A DNA stretch of 64,000 nucleotides from Marinobacter sp. (GCA_014359475.1 JACIZI010000008.1:1-64000); one strand, 5' to 3'. Numbered from the stretch's first letter, positions 36,386 to 47,135 are shown. Program-made: numbers and translations. The notes: generated by a model not told the origin, from the sequence alone.

Positions 36386-38788
36386 ATGTCCCGCAATGGA
36401 CAACGCTGGCTGTTCTTGGCTGCCTGCGCTTCTGGCGCTATCTTACTGTATAGCAGCCCGCTACTGCCACCATTACGCATTTTTGCCGTGACTCCGGGCA
36501 TTGTCGCTGTGCTCTGGTTTGTCCGTCGCCAGGCCGGTCCGACGCGGGCAAGGCTGTGGTGGGTAATGCTGGCCGGACTTGTTGTCGGGACTGGCTGGAC
36601 AGCCTGGCACGCAGGCAAGCAGCAAAGCAGCGCCTTGCCCGCGGAGCTGGAAGGCGAGCCGTTGCAGGTTCAGGGCTATCTTTGTGACCACCCCACCCCG
36701 GGCAACTTCGGCAGCCAACGCTTCTCTCTTTGCGTAACCGGCTGGAGTGCATCCCTGACCCGCCGCTACAAGCAATTGCCGGACAGGCTCCGGTTGTCGA
36801 TATACGGTGACAAGGCCCGGCAGGTCATACCCCGAACGCTTTCCGCCACCGTCGTACTCAAACGGCCCCACGGGTCAGTAAACCCGGTGGGTTTCCGCTA
36901 CGAAAGCTGGCTGTTCCGACACGGGTACGGTGCGACCGGTTCTGTTCGGTCTCTGGAAGCCGGTAATGGTCAGGATTGTCCATTGATCTGTCGCTACCAT
37001 GGCTGGCGATCGAAGCTGATTGATAGCCTATCCCGAACCATCGGCCACTCTCATCATTTTCCGCTGGCCCTGGCGTTACTCACGGGGTATCGGGGAGAGC
37101 TCACCGATGCCCACTGGGATACCCTTAAAAAAACCGGCACCATCCATCTGGTCGCCATTTCCGGGCTGCATCTGGGGTTGGTTGCAATGGCTGCAGCCTG
37201 GTTGGTGCGGTTGGTGCTGGTATTTGTGTTGGCACAGAGGGTGTCGGCACAGACCATCCGGGTTGCCGTCTTCTGGAGTGTTGTGCTGGTCAGTACCGGA
37301 TACGCGTTGTTGGCAGGATTTACAGTGCCCACCCGTCGTGCACTGATTATGGTGGTAGTCGGTAGCTGGTATCTGACACGCGCGGCAAGACCTCCCTTGT
37401 GGCAGGGCTGGTTGATCGCTCTGCTGGCGGTTCTGCTGATGGATCCGGTGGCTCCCCTGGACCGTGGTTTCTGGCTGTCGTTTCTGGCAGTGGCGCTGTT
37501 ATTGATGCTGTTTGGTGGCCGACTGGGGCGACCAGGGACGGTGCAAGGTCTGGTGATGGCCCAGACCGGCATCTTCGCCGGGTTGCTGCCTGCGCTGGTG
37601 TGGGCTGGAGAAGGTTCTCCCCTGGCGGGGTTGCTGGCCAATTTGCTGGCGATTCCGCTGATTTCACTGCTGGCCATGCCAGTGCTCATGGTTGCCGGTA
37701 TCCTGCTGGCGTTGCTGCCGGTAACCGCCCACTGGATCAGCTGGCTGATTGACCTTGTGCTCGCCGCGCTCTGGCTGCCCCTGGAAGCCATTGCCGGACT
37801 GCCTTTTCCCGGCTTGTACCCGGATCTCCCGGTGTCCGCGTTGCTCAGCGGGCTGTTCATTTCGCTGGCACTGATACCGGCATCCCGGGCATTCTGGCCG
37901 GGGATTTTGCTGGCAGCTATCTGGATGTGGCAGGAAACCTCCACACAGAGCATTTCGCCGGTGCCGCCGGATGATCGTTTCCGCGTACACGTCTGGGATG
38001 TGGGGCAGGGGCTTTCGGTGTTGCTGGAGTATGGCCCCCGGACATTACTCTACGACACCGGACCAGCAATTCCCGGGAGCTACTCGGCGGTTGAAAATGT
38101 GCTGATCCCTAATTTCCGGAAACTGGATGTCCGCAGGATCGATACGTTGGTCGTCAGTCATTGGGATAGCGACCATGCTGGAGGATTGCAGCAGCTGAAG
38201 GGCCAGCTGCCTGTTGGCCGGATTTTCAGTGGTGAGCCGGATAAGGTGCGAGAGGTGCTGCCCGCCAGCAAGGTGATGCCATGCCGGAATCCGACACTTG
38301 CCGCTGCAGGAGGAGTAAAGGTCCGTTTTTGGCGGTCAGAGAACCCCTCTGGCGGTAATGACAGTTCCTGCGTCTTGTTGGTCGAGGCACCGGGCCTGAC
38401 CTTGTTGCTGCCCGGTGATATCACGCGTGAAACCGAGGCAGAAATGGTCGCCAGTGGTTGGCTGCACGGGTCGGCCGGAATGCGTGAAAGCGGGTACCGG
38501 TTGCTGCTGGCACCCCACCATGGCAGCAAAACGTCATCCGGGGATGTATTGCTGGAGAGTTTCAGGCCGGATCTTACCCTGTTCAGCGCGGGATACCGGC
38601 ACCGTTACGGCCACCCCCATCCCGATGTGACAGAGCGTTACCGCCGGCACGGGCTCAGCACTGAAAATATTGCCTGTACCGGTGCCATGACGTTTGTGCT
38701 GGAAGACGGGCAGGTACAGGTGCTGCGCAGTCGTGATTCCGCCGGTTTCTGGATTGATTCGCCGGGGCCGCCCTGCGAGCCGGGGTAA
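36386..38788 (+). CDS. comEC: ComEC/Rec2-type DNA uptake channel
   Basis: An 800-residue inner-membrane protein that transports single-stranded DNA into the cytoplasm in natural transformation. There are N-terminal helices (to about 80), an OB-like DUF4131 region, the Competence domain with many helices (about 230-510, including HLVAISGLHLGLVAMAA and GFTVPTRRALIMV) and a C-terminal metallo-beta-lactamase-like domain (about 530-790) with SHWDSDHAGG and APHHGSKTSS. A GGAGG site precedes the ATG. An intact gene supports, but does not prove, competence. Confidence 0.93.
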   Translation: MSRNGQRWLFLAACASGAILLYSSPLLPPLRIFAVTPGIVAVLWFVRRQAGPTRARLWWVMLAGLVVGTGWTAWHAGKQQSSALPAELEGEPLQVQGYLCDHPTPGNFGSQRFSLCVTGWSASLTRRYKQLPDRLRLSIYGDKARQVIPRTLSATVVLKRPHGSVNPVGFRYESWLFRHGYGATGSVRSLEAGNGQDCPLICRYHGWRSKLIDSLSRTIGHSHHFPLALALLTGYRGELTDAHWDTLKKTGTIHLVAISGLHLGLVAMAAAWLVRLVLVFVLAQRVSAQTIRVAVFWSVVLVSTGYALLAGFTVPTRRALIMVVVGSWYLTRAARPPLWQGWLIALLAVLLMDPVAPLDRGFWLSFLAVALLLMLFGGRLGRPGTVQGLVMAQTGIFAGLLPALVWAGEGSPLAGLLANLLAIPLISLLAMPVLMVAGILLALLPVTAHWISWLIDLVLAALWLPLEAIAGLPFPGLYPDLPVSALLSGLFISLALIPASRAFWPGILLAAIWMWQETSTQSISPVPPDDRFRVHVWDVGQGLSVLLEYGPRTLLYDTGPAIPGSYSAVENVLIPNFRKLDVRRIDTLVVSHWDSDHAGGLQQLKGQLPVGRIFSGEPDKVREVLPASKVMPCRNPTLAAAGGVKVRFWRSENPSGGNDSSCVLLVEAPGLTLLLPGDITRETEAEMVASGWLHGSAGMRESGYRLLLAPHHGSKTSSGDVLLESFRPDLTLFSAGYRHRYGHPHPDVTERYRRHGLSTENIACTGAMTFVLEDGQVQVLRSRDSAGFWIDSPGPPCEPG

Positions 38789-38870
38789 GATACCGTGACA
38801 AACCGGGTGTGGCCCTTGGCTGCAGCTATGCTAAAGTAGCGCGGCTTGTTATCAATCAGGGAGACCCAGT

Positions 38871-39497
38871 GTGTTCGAGCTTCTCAAAGCCGGTGGCATT
38901 CTCATGGTGCCGATCATTGCCTGTTCCGTTCTGGCACTGGCCATCATTATGGAACGGTTCTGGTCCCTTCGGGAATCGAGGGTGGCGCCTGAGCACACGA
39001 TCAATGAGCTCTGGCGCTGGATCAAAAAGAAAGAACTGAACAGCCGCAAGCTAAAGGCACTGCAGGATTCCTCTCCGCTGGGGCGGATATTGGCCGGTGG
39101 GCTGATGAACGCCAGGCATGGTCGTGAGATCATGAAGGAGAGCATCGAGCATGAGGCCAGCCAGGTGATCCATGAGCTGGAGCGGTTCCTGAATCCGTTG
39201 GGCACCATCGCCACCATTACGCCGCTGCTTGGCCTGTTGGGCACTGTCATAGGTATGATCAAGGTGTTTACGGAGATTCAGCTCGCCGGTGTCGGCAATG
39301 CCGGTAACCTGGCCGGCGGCATTTCGGAAGCCCTGATCACCACCGCGTCCGGTCTGAGTGTGGCCATTCCCGCGTTGATCGCCCATCGCTATTTCATCCG
39401 CCGGGTGGATGCTCTGGTCGTGAACATGGAACAGGAGGCGATCAAGCTGGTTGAAGTGGTCCACGGAGACCGGGAAATCGACATGGAAGGAGCCTGA
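38871..39497 (+). CDS. exbB: ExbB/TolQ/MotA-family proton channel protein
   Basis: A 208-residue inner-membrane protein with three helices. It opens FELLKAGGILMVPIIACSVL, the middle is charged and GTIATITPLLGLLGTVIGM is the channel signature. It uses a GTG start at 38871 with GGGAGA upstream. With exbD it energises an outer-membrane process; this ExbBD pair next to msbA-lpxK is a conserved gammaproteobacterial arrangement and may serve envelope maintenance rather than iron uptake. No tonB is next to it. Confidence 0.9.
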   Translation: MFELLKAGGILMVPIIACSVLALAIIMERFWSLRESRVAPEHTINELWRWIKKKELNSRKLKALQDSSPLGRILAGGLMNARHGREIMKESIEHEASQVIHELERFLNPLGTIATITPLLGLLGTVIGMIKVFTEIQLAGVGNAGNLAGGISEALITTASGLSVAIPALIAHRYFIRRVDALVVNMEQEAIKLVEVVHGDREIDMEGA

Positions 39498-39502
39498 ACA
39501 CT

Positions 39503-39922
39503 GTGAAGTTCAAGCGCCAGAGAAGCCAGGAGGTCGGCGTAGACCTGACACCACTGATCGACGTGGTGTTTCTGCTGCTGATCTTTTTCATGGTCTCCAC
39601 CACCTTTACCCGGGAAAGCCATCTCAAGGTGGAGTTGCCCCAGGCGAACGGCGAAGCGGTGGAGTCCGAAGTCGAGCAGATCGACGTGGTGATCACCCGC
39701 GATGGCCAGTACATCCTCAATGACAAAACGCTGGTGAATAACCGCCGGGAAACCCTGGAGCGCGCCATACGTGATCTGGCCGGTGGGGACACATCCTTGC
39801 CCTATATTATCACCGCGGATGCCATTACCCCCCACGAGTTTGTGGTGCGTGCCATGGATGTGGCCGGTCGGCTGGGCTTTGCCCGCCTGAGCATTACTAC
39901 CGAACGCCAGGGTGAAGAATAG
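39503..39922 (+). CDS. exbD: ExbD/TolR-family protein
   Basis: A 139-residue partner of ExbB with one N-terminal membrane helix containing the proton-carrying Asp in VDLTPLIDVVFLLLIFFMV. The rest is a periplasmic domain (TLERAIRDLAGG, then VVRAMDVAGRLGFARLSI). Its GTG start lies 5 bases after exbB, and its stop shares a base with the msbA GTG (TAGTG), so the three are tightly coupled. Confidence 0.92.
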   Translation: MKFKRQRSQEVGVDLTPLIDVVFLLLIFFMVSTTFTRESHLKVELPQANGEAVESEVEQIDVVITRDGQYILNDKTLVNNRRETLERAIRDLAGGDTSLPYIITADAITPHEFVVRAMDVAGRLGFARLSITTERQGEE

Positions 39923-41691
39923 TGAATGAACCGGTAACACCTGAACCGTTAGCGGAGGCTAGTAACTGGGAGACCTATAAGCGCCTGCTTGCCTACGCGA
40001 AGCCTTTCTGGGTGGCCTTTTCGCTGGCGGTGGTTGGCAATTTTATCTATGCCGGTGCGTCTACCGGCATGGCGGCGGCGATGGAGTATGTCATCACCGC
40101 CATCGAGAACCCCACGGAAGAAAACCGCCTGCAGCTGACGCTGCTGATTGTCGGGGTGTTTGCCATGCGGGGACTGGGCACCTTCATGAGTCAGTACTTT
40201 ATCAGCTACGTGGGCCGGCAGGTGATCCATGCCCTGCGCACCCAGGTATATGACAGACTCCTGGCTCTGCCGTCAAAGTTTTTTGACAACAATGCCTCGG
40301 GTCGACTGGTTTCCAAGCTGACCTTTAACGTGGAGCAGGTGGCCGAGGCCACTACCAGCGCTGTAACCATTACCCTGCGGGAAGGCCTGACAGTTATCGG
40401 CTTGCTCGGTTTCATGCTGTATACCAACTGGAAGCTGACCTTGGTATTTGCAGTGATCGGACCCTTCATCGGCCTGGTGGTCACCTATGCGTCCAGGCGC
40501 TTCCGCAAGATCAGCAAACGTATCCAGGGCTCCATGGGGGATATTACCCACGTAGCATCTGAGTCGATTACCGGTTACCGGGTGGTGAGAACCTTTGGGG
40601 GAGAGGAGTATGAGCAGCAGCGCTTCCGTGATGTCAGTGAACGCAATCTCAAACAAAGCCTGAAAATGGCATCCACCCAGTCGATCAGTGTGCCGGTCAT
40701 ACAGGTGCTGGTAGCTATTGCGATTGCCGCGCTGGTATGGATCATGCTGTCGCCGGAAATCCGCGGCGAGATGAGCACCGGCCAGTTGGTCGCCTTTATT
40801 ACCGCAGCCACCACCATGGCCAAGCCGATCCGTCAGGTTACCAGTGTGCATGCCAAGATCCAGAAGGGTGTAGCCGCAGCCATGGATGTGTTTTCCACCA
40901 TCGATGAAGCGCCGGAAGATGATCCGGGGACCTATGCCCCGGAACGGGTAACCGGCACAATCGAGTTCGACCACGTCTGTTTCCGGTACGGTGACGAGCT
41001 GGATAACGTGCTCCAGGACATCACCGAAACCATCCCGGCTGGGCAGAGCGTGGCTCTGGTAGGCCGCTCCGGCAGTGGCAAGTCCACACTGGTCAGCCTG
41101 CTGCCGCGGTTCTACGAATTCACCAGCGGCGATATCCGCGTGGACGGCCACTCCCTGAAGGAGTTCCGGCTGTCGGCATTAAGGGCGCAGATAGCCTTGG
41201 TCACCCAGAGCGTAGTGCTGTTCAACGACACGGTGGCCGCCAATATTGCCTACGGTGCGCTGCGGGACTGCAGCCGGGAGCAGATTCGCGAAGCAGCCGC
41301 CAAGGCCCATGCGCTGGAATTTATCGACCGTATGCCGGACGGACTGGATACCATGATTGGTGATAATGGCGTAATGCTGTCCGGCGGACAGCGCCAGCGA
41401 CTTGCCATAGCGAGGGCATTGCTCAAGGACGCACCGATCCTGATCCTGGACGAAGCCACATCCGCGCTGGACACCGAATCCGAGCGCCATATTCAGGAAG
41501 CACTGGAAACGGTGATGAAAGGTCGTACCACCCTGGTCATCGCCCATCGCCTGTCCACCATCGAAAAGGCGGATCGCATACTGGTGATGGAGAATGGCCG
41601 GATTGTGGAGTCCGGTCGTCACAGTGAGCTGCTGGCCAGCGGCGGAGCCTACGCCCAGCTTCACCAGATGCAGTTTAATGATGCATCATGA
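39922..41691 (+). CDS. msbA: MsbA, lipid A/LPS-core flippase
   Basis: A 589-residue ABC exporter that flips lipid A-core across the inner membrane. Six helices (about 25-320) form the transmembrane domain. The ATPase domain has Walker A VGRSGSGKSTLVSLL, signature LSGGQRQRLAIARALL and Walker B ILILDEATSALD. A GTG start overlaps the exbD stop by one base; the lpxK ATG overlaps the msbA stop by 4 bases. Confidence 0.95.
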   Translation: MNEPVTPEPLAEASNWETYKRLLAYAKPFWVAFSLAVVGNFIYAGASTGMAAAMEYVITAIENPTEENRLQLTLLIVGVFAMRGLGTFMSQYFISYVGRQVIHALRTQVYDRLLALPSKFFDNNASGRLVSKLTFNVEQVAEATTSAVTITLREGLTVIGLLGFMLYTNWKLTLVFAVIGPFIGLVVTYASRRFRKISKRIQGSMGDITHVASESITGYRVVRTFGGEEYEQQRFRDVSERNLKQSLKMASTQSISVPVIQVLVAIAIAALVWIMLSPEIRGEMSTGQLVAFITAATTMAKPIRQVTSVHAKIQKGVAAAMDVFSTIDEAPEDDPGTYAPERVTGTIEFDHVCFRYGDELDNVLQDITETIPAGQSVALVGRSGSGKSTLVSLLPRFYEFTSGDIRVDGHSLKEFRLSALRAQIALVTQSVVLFNDTVAANIAYGALRDCSREQIREAAAKAHALEFIDRMPDGLDTMIGDNGVMLSGGQRQRLAIARALLKDAPILILDEATSALDTESERHIQEALETVMKGRTTLVIAHRLSTIEKADRILVMENGRIVESGRHSELLASGGAYAQLHQMQFNDAS

Positions 41692-42707
41692 GCAGTCGGG
41701 TGGAGCGCCTCTGGTACCAACGTAAACGGCCCTTGTGGCCCCTCTGGCCACTGGCCTGGCTTTACCGGGCAATTGCCGGTCGCAGGCGCAGGCAGTTTTT
41801 GTCCCACCCCCCTGACTCCCTGCCCCTGCCGGTTCTGGTGGTGGGTAATATCACCGCCGGCGGCACCGGCAAATCGCCCCTGACAGCGAGCCTGGTGACA
41901 CACCTGCGTGAGCAGGGCTGGCGACCGGTGATTATTACCCGTGGTTATGGGGGACGTTCCGATCACTACCCTCTGGAAGTCGGGTCACACACGCCGGTAG
42001 AAGAAACCGGTGATGAGCCTCTGATGCTCTCCCGGATGACCGGTTGCCCGGTGGTCGTGGATCCGGATCGTCAGCAGGCTGCCAGGTATGCCATAGCGCG
42101 GGACCTGGGCAATATACTGGTGTGTGATGATGGCCTGCAGCACTACCGTTTACCGAGGGATCTGGAGATTGCCGTGATTGACGGTGCCCGCTGCCTGGGA
42201 AATGGGGCTCCGATCCCGGTAGGGCCTTTGCGGGAACCACCTGAGCGGCTCTCGGAAGTGGATTTGGTCGTTATAAACGGCGACACGGAAGCCTGCTCCG
42301 GGCTGCCGGTGGTCAGCGACCACTGCTTTGCCATGGAGTTGCTGCCCTGCGCCCTGCGCCGGCTGGATAGCGGGGAAATCGTACCGCTGTCGGAGCTGAA
42401 GGGCTGCAGGGTGAGGGCCGTGGCGGGCATCGGCAACCCGGGCCGTTTTTTCCGTACCCTGGCGGAGCTTGGGGCCAACGTGCAGCCACGGGCCCTGTCG
42501 GATCACCACCGGTTCAGGCGCGAGGATTTTGCCGTTGCCGGTGATGAAACCCTGGTGATCACCGCCAAGGATGCGGTCAAGTGCCGGGACATTGCACCGG
42601 GGGGTACTCTGGTGCTCGAAGTCCGGGCACAATTGCAAACTGGCTTCACTGATTTACTGGACCGGAAGCTGGCCAATATTGCCAGCCGGAAAGGGTCCCG
42701 GAGCTGA
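41688..42707 (+). CDS. lpxK: Tetraacyldisaccharide 4'-kinase
   Basis: A 339-residue kinase that adds the 4'-phosphate to the lipid A precursor. The P-loop is VGNITAGGTGKSPLTASLV near residue 55, followed by IITRGYGGRS, and DDGLQHYRLPRDLEIAVID is the signature Walker-B-like segment. The N-terminus anchors to the membrane. It overlaps msbA (ATGA). Confidence 0.96.
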   Translation: MSSRVERLWYQRKRPLWPLWPLAWLYRAIAGRRRRQFLSHPPDSLPLPVLVVGNITAGGTGKSPLTASLVTHLREQGWRPVIITRGYGGRSDHYPLEVGSHTPVEETGDEPLMLSRMTGCPVVVDPDRQQAARYAIARDLGNILVCDDGLQHYRLPRDLEIAVIDGARCLGNGAPIPVGPLREPPERLSEVDLVVINGDTEACSGLPVVSDHCFAMELLPCALRRLDSGEIVPLSELKGCRVRAVAGIGNPGRFFRTLAELGANVQPRALSDHHRFRREDFAVAGDETLVITAKDAVKCRDIAPGGTLVLEVRAQLQTGFTDLLDRKLANIASRKGSRS

Positions 42708-42752
42708 CCCGTTTCCGCGCCGGAATGGCCAATACACTGACTGAGAAAGATC

Positions 42753-42953
42753 ATGGACAAGAAACTCATTGCACTGCTTGCATGTCCGGTTTGCAAGGGC
42801 GAACTGAAACTGGACCGGGAAAAGAACGAACTGGTGTGTTTTGCCGATGCCATGGCATTCCCGATTCGCGAGGGTATCCCGGTGATGCTGGCCGCGGAGG
42901 CGAGGACCCTCACCACGGACGAGCGGCTGGACAAGGACTACCGCCGGAGTTGA
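42753..42953 (+). CDS. ycaR: Trm112-like YcaR-family protein
   Basis: A 66-residue Trm112-family protein (E. coli YcaR). It begins [20 protein letters not shown], with a CPxC pair that probably binds zinc, and continues [27 protein letters not shown]. It ends one base before kdsB, whose product it may assist. The role is not established. Confidence 0.93.
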   Translation: MDKKLIALLACPVCKGELKLDREKNELVCFADAMAFPIREGIPVMLAAEARTLTTDERLDKDYRRS

Positions 42954-42954
42954 T

Positions 42955-43719
42955 ATGTCATTTACCGTTGTGATTCCCGCCCGTTACGCCTCCACCCGGT
43001 TGCCCGGCAAGCCCCTGGCAGACATTGCCGGTAAGCCGATGATCCGGCACGTATGGGAACGGGCAAAGGAGAGCCGTGCAGAGCGTGTGGTCGTGGCCAC
43101 TGATGACCGGCGCATTGCCGAGGTCTGCGAGCGTTTTGGTGCCGAGGCCATAATGACCGGCTCCGACCATGCCAGCGGAACCGACCGCCTTGCGGAGGTC
43201 GCCGAAAAGCTCGGGCTGGACCCCGGCCACCGGGTGGTCAATGTCCAGGGGGACGAGCCGCTTATACCGCCCGTGCTGATCAATCAGGTAGCGGACAACC
43301 TGGATCGCCATCCCGATGCCCGCATCGCCACCCTGTGCGAAGCAATCGGCGATATCGACACGATACTCAATCCCAGTGTAGTAAAGGTGGTGTTCGACCA
43401 CCGGGGCATGGCCCATTACTTCAGCCGGGCACCCATACCCTGGGCAAGGGATGCCTGGGGCAATGCCAATGCCCCAAAGACACTGCCGGAAGACATTACC
43501 TGGTATCGCCATATCGGCATTTACGGCTACCGGGCAGGACTGCTGGCAGACTTCGTTCGTTGGTCGCCGGCCCCCACCGAACAGGCGGAGAGCCTCGAGC
43601 AGTTGAGGGCCCTTTATAACGGTGCCCCTGTTCATGTGGCGGTAGCGGCGGAAGCACCGCCTGCCGGTGTGGACACAGAAGCCGACCTGCAGAGACTGAG
43701 AGACTGGATCGAAAGGTAG
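42955..43719 (+). CDS. kdsB: CMP-KDO synthetase
   Basis: A 254-residue cytidylyltransferase that activates KDO for LPS core synthesis. Visible motifs are [20 protein letters not shown] at the start, [20 protein letters not shown] and [12 protein letters not shown]. Start at 42955 one base after the ycaR stop. Confidence 0.96.
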   Translation: MSFTVVIPARYASTRLPGKPLADIAGKPMIRHVWERAKESRAERVVVATDDRRIAEVCERFGAEAIMTGSDHASGTDRLAEVAEKLGLDPGHRVVNVQGDEPLIPPVLINQVADNLDRHPDARIATLCEAIGDIDTILNPSVVKVVFDHRGMAHYFSRAPIPWARDAWGNANAPKTLPEDITWYRHIGIYGYRAGLLADFVRWSPAPTEQAESLEQLRALYNGAPVHVAVAAEAPPAGVDTEADLQRLRDWIER

Positions 43720-43723
43720 AAGC

Positions 43724-44206
43724 GTGATGAATGACCCGGTACGCATACTGTTTGTCTGCCTTGGCAATATCTGCCGTTCACCCAGTGCTGAAGGTGTATT
43801 CCGCCGCATTGCCCGGGAGCACGGGTTGCTCGACCGCCTGGAAGTGGATTCCTGCGGCACCGGGTCCTGGCATATCGGAAAACCGCCGGATGCCCGGGCA
43901 ATGGAGGCGGCCAGCCGTCGCGGCATTGATATCTCAGACCTGCGGGCCCGGCAGATCAGCGAGCAGGATCTGGACCGCTTTGACTACGTACTGGTGATGG
44001 ACCGGCAGAATCTGGCGGATGTCCGGGCTATCTGGCGGCAAAACGGTGGCACGGAGCCCGAGTTGTTTCTCGGTTACAGTAAGACCGGAAGGGATGAGGT
44101 GCCCGATCCCTATTTCGGGGGTGAGGATGGCTTTGAGCAGGTGCTGGATCTGATCGAGGACGCTGCCAGGGGTCTGATTGCGGATATCCGGGGGCAGCTG
44201 GCTTGA
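43724..44206 (+). CDS. Low-molecular-weight protein-tyrosine-phosphatase
   Basis: A 160-residue phosphatase. The P-loop CLGNICRSP matches CX5R(S/T) at residues 12-20, and the general-acid Asp is in DEVPDPYFGG. Homologues in polysaccharide loci (Wzb, Etp) act on tyrosine kinases; no partner tyrosine kinase is in this window. The start is the GTG at 43724 or the ATG one codon later. The stop overlaps the murB TTG by 3 or 4 bases. Confidence 0.88.
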   Translation: MMNDPVRILFVCLGNICRSPSAEGVFRRIAREHGLLDRLEVDSCGTGSWHIGKPPDARAMEAASRRGIDISDLRARQISEQDLDRFDYVLVMDRQNLADVRAIWRQNGGTEPELFLGYSKTGRDEVPDPYFGGEDGFEQVLDLIEDAARGLIADIRGQLA

Positions 44207-45243
44207 ATGCTCTGCCCGAGATCCGCGAGAACGTAGCGCTGGATAATCTGAACACCCTGCGTGTGCCGGCCCGCGCCCGATGGTTCTGTGAGATCACAGG
44301 TCAGGACGAACTGCTGGCCGTAGCAGACTGGGCACGCACCCGCAGGTTGTGCACCCTGCTTCTGGGTGGTGGAAGCAATCTGGTATTTACCGGTGATTTT
44401 GACGGCCTGGTGATTGCCATGGCCATGCGGGGCCGTCGTTGGGAATCGGTCAGTGGCGACCAGGCCACACTGGTACTGAAGGCCGGGGAAAACTGGCACG
44501 AATCGGTGCTGTACGCCGCCTCATCCGGCTTCCGTGGTATCGAAAACCTGGCCCTGATTCCCGGAACTGTCGGGGCTGCGCCCATCCAGAACATCGGTGC
44601 CTACGGGGTAGAACTGTGCGATACCCTGGAGTCGGTCACTGTCTACGATGCCCGGACGGGCGATATCCGGGTGCTCAAGGCACCGGGTTGCTGCTTCGGG
44701 TACCGTGACAGTATTTTCAAGCATGAGTCGAACCGCTACATCGTACTGGAACTGCGCCTGCGCCTCTCCCGCAGCCGTCCTCTGAGTCTTGGCTATGGAG
44801 AGCTGGCGGATTACTTCTCTGGTCGTCAGGAAAAAGATGAGCCAACACCGCTGGAGGTAGCAAAGGCCGTGATGGCGATACGCCGCCGGAAATTGCCGGA
44901 TCCGGTGCAACTGCCCAACGCCGGCAGTTTCTTCAAGAACCCGGTACTGGGTCTCTCACAGTGGCAACACTTGAAAGAGCAATGGCCGGAAATGCCGGGC
45001 TATCCTGTGGGTGACCGGATGAAGGTGCCGGCGGCCTGGTTAATCGATCAGAGCGGCTGGAGAGGGTATCGTAATGAACGGGTTGGCGTGCATAACCGCC
45101 AGGCACTGGTTCTGATTAACCACTCCGGAGGTACCGGCCGGGATATTCTCGAGCTTGCGGAACGCATCCGGAAGGATGTGGAGCAGCGCTACGGTATTAC
45201 TCTGGAGCGGGAACCGGGCATCATAGAAAGTGATGCCCGGTAA
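44203..45243 (+). CDS. murB: UDP-N-acetylmuramate dehydrogenase (UDP-N-acetylenolpyruvoylglucosamine reductase)
   Basis: A 346-residue FAD enzyme that reduces the enolpyruvyl group to make UDP-MurNAc. FAD-binding signature is LLLGGGSNLVFTGDF, followed by GIENLALIPGTVGAAPIQNIG, the catalytic Ser region NAGSFFKNP, and the ending GITLEREPGII. It belongs to the type I long form. Start is TTG overlapping the phosphatase stop. Convergent with proS, with 8 bases between. Confidence 0.95.
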   Translation: MNALPEIRENVALDNLNTLRVPARARWFCEITGQDELLAVADWARTRRLCTLLLGGGSNLVFTGDFDGLVIAMAMRGRRWESVSGDQATLVLKAGENWHESVLYAASSGFRGIENLALIPGTVGAAPIQNIGAYGVELCDTLESVTVYDARTGDIRVLKAPGCCFGYRDSIFKHESNRYIVLELRLRLSRSRPLSLGYGELADYFSGRQEKDEPTPLEVAKAVMAIRRRKLPDPVQLPNAGSFFKNPVLGLSQWQHLKEQWPEMPGYPVGDRMKVPAAWLIDQSGWRGYRNERVGVHNRQALVLINHSGGTGRDILELAERIRKDVEQRYGITLEREPGIIESDAR

Positions 45244-45251
45244 CCGCCGGA

Positions 45252-46985
45252 TCAGAGCCCGTTTCGGGGCGAGGCTTGCAGCAGGAAGGACAGGGCCTGT
45301 TCGAGGGGGATGTCCTGTTTGTCCGCGTCCCGCCGTCCCTTGTATTCCAGGGTGCCGGCTTTCAGGCCCCGCTCGGAAACCACGATCCGGTGCGGAATGC
45401 CCATCAGTTCCATATCCGCAAACTTCACGCCGGGCCGTTCGTTGCGGTCATCCAGAATGACATCGAATCCGGCCTGGCGCAGTTGCTCGTAAAGCTTGTC
45501 ACCCGTTTCACGCACCACCTCGGACTTATGGGCGTTCAGGGTCACCAGCGCCACCTCGAAGGGTGCGATGGCCTCCGGCCAGATTATGCCCTGCTCATCA
45601 TGATTCTGTTCTATCGCCGCTGCCACGATGCGGGATACGCCAATGCCGTAGCAACCCATTTCCAGAAGGGTGCTCTTGCCGTTTTCGTCCAGTACGGTGG
45701 CATTCATCGCCTGGCTGTATTTGTTGCCCAGCTTGAAGATGTGACCGACTTCGATACCGCGACGGATTTCCAGCGTTCCCTGTCCGTCCGGGCTCGGGTC
45801 GCCTTCCACCACATTGCGGATGTCCTCCACTCTTGGCAGCGGAAGGTCCCGCTCCCAGTTCACGCCTTTCAGATGGTGGCCATTCTTGTTGGCTCCGCAG
45901 ACAAAATCCGCCAGATGTGCTGCGCTGCGATCCACAATTACAGGAAGCTTCAGGCCGACCGGACCCAGGGAGCCGGGCTCGCAGCCGGTCGCCGCCTTGA
46001 TTTCTTCGTCTGTTGCCATGGCGAGAGGTTCTGCTACACCAGCCAGATTCCCGGCCTTGATGTCGTTGAGGGTATGGTCACCGCGCAACACCAGTGCGAT
46101 CAGGCCGGACTGGCCCTGATCGTCTTCTTCACCCTTGACCACGAGGGTCTTCACGGTGCGACCCGCGGAGATGCCCAGGAACTCCGATACTTCCGTGATG
46201 GTTTTCTGGTCCGGCGTGGCGATTTCTTCCAGTTGTTCGGTCGGGGCCGCGCGCTCGCCGGCCGGCGCTACTGCTTCGGCCTTCTCGATATTGGCAGCGT
46301 AATCACTGCCGGTGCTGAACACGATGTCATCCTCGCCGGATGAGGCCAGCACATGGAATTCGTGGGAGGCGTTTCCGCCGATGGCACCGGAATCCGCCTG
46401 AACCGCACGATAATCCAGCCCTAGCCGGTCAAAGATGGCGCAGTAGGTGCGGTGCATCACCTGGTAGGTTTCGTTCAGCGAGTCGGTATCCAGGTGAAAG
46501 GAGTAGGCATCCTTCATCAGGAATTCCCTGGCCCGCATGACCCCGAAGCGGGGGCGCCGTTCGTCCCGGAATTTGGTCTGGATCTGGTAAAAGTTGGCAG
46601 GCAGCTGTTTGTAGCTCTTCAGCTCGTTGCGCACCAGATCCGTGATCACTTCCTCATGGGTAGGGCCGAAGCAGAACTCCCGACCATGCCGGTCATGGAT
46701 GCGCAGCAGTTCGCCACCATAGAGCGCCCAGCGGCCGGATTCCTGCCACAGCTCGGCTGGCTGAATAGCGGGCATCAGTACTTCCTGGGCTCCGCTTCTG
46801 TCCATTTCCTCGCGGACGATTTTCTCCACCTTGCGCAGGACCTTCAGGCCGGCGGGCAGCCAGGTGTAGAGTCCGGAAGCCAGCTTGCGGATCAGGCCGG
46901 CCCGCAACATAAGCTGATGACTGATAATTTCCGCGTCTGCGGGTGTTTCTTTCTGGGTGGCAATCAGGTAACGGCTTGCTCGCAT
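45252..46985 (-). CDS. proS: Prolyl-tRNA synthetase
   Basis: A 577-residue class II synthetase of the bacterial type with the editing insertion (INS domain, about residues 230-395). Motif 1 region [20 protein letters not shown], motif 2 [21 protein letters not shown] and motif 3 [13 protein letters not shown] are visible. Full length. It charges Pro tRNA and clears Ala-tRNA(Pro). The stop is next to the convergent murB; no terminator hairpin is visible between them. Confidence 0.96.
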   Translation of the reverse strand: MRASRYLIATQKETPADAEIISHQLMLRAGLIRKLASGLYTWLPAGLKVLRKVEKIVREEMDRSGAQEVLMPAIQPAELWQESGRWALYGGELLRIHDRHGREFCFGPTHEEVITDLVRNELKSYKQLPANFYQIQTKFRDERRPRFGVMRAREFLMKDAYSFHLDTDSLNETYQVMHRTYCAIFDRLGLDYRAVQADSGAIGGNASHEFHVLASSGEDDIVFSTGSDYAANIEKAEAVAPAGERAAPTEQLEEIATPDQKTITEVSEFLGISAGRTVKTLVVKGEEDDQGQSGLIALVLRGDHTLNDIKAGNLAGVAEPLAMATDEEIKAATGCEPGSLGPVGLKLPVIVDRSAAHLADFVCGANKNGHHLKGVNWERDLPLPRVEDIRNVVEGDPSPDGQGTLEIRRGIEVGHIFKLGNKYSQAMNATVLDENGKSTLLEMGCYGIGVSRIVAAAIEQNHDEQGIIWPEAIAPFEVALVTLNAHKSEVVRETGDKLYEQLRQAGFDVILDDRNERPGVKFADMELMGIPHRIVVSERGLKAGTLEYKGRRDADKQDIPLEQALSFLLQASPRNGL

Positions 46986-47135
46986 TGTGTTTTCCGGGTC
47001 GGGTTGGGCGAAAGTCTTCTTTATTTATCAAACAGCGGTCGTTATTGTACGGAGCCAGACGGGCAAGGTACAGATGGCGGCAGGCAGCACATGACAATGA
47101 CTGCGGCGGCCTGACCGAGCTGACGGGCCAGCCCC

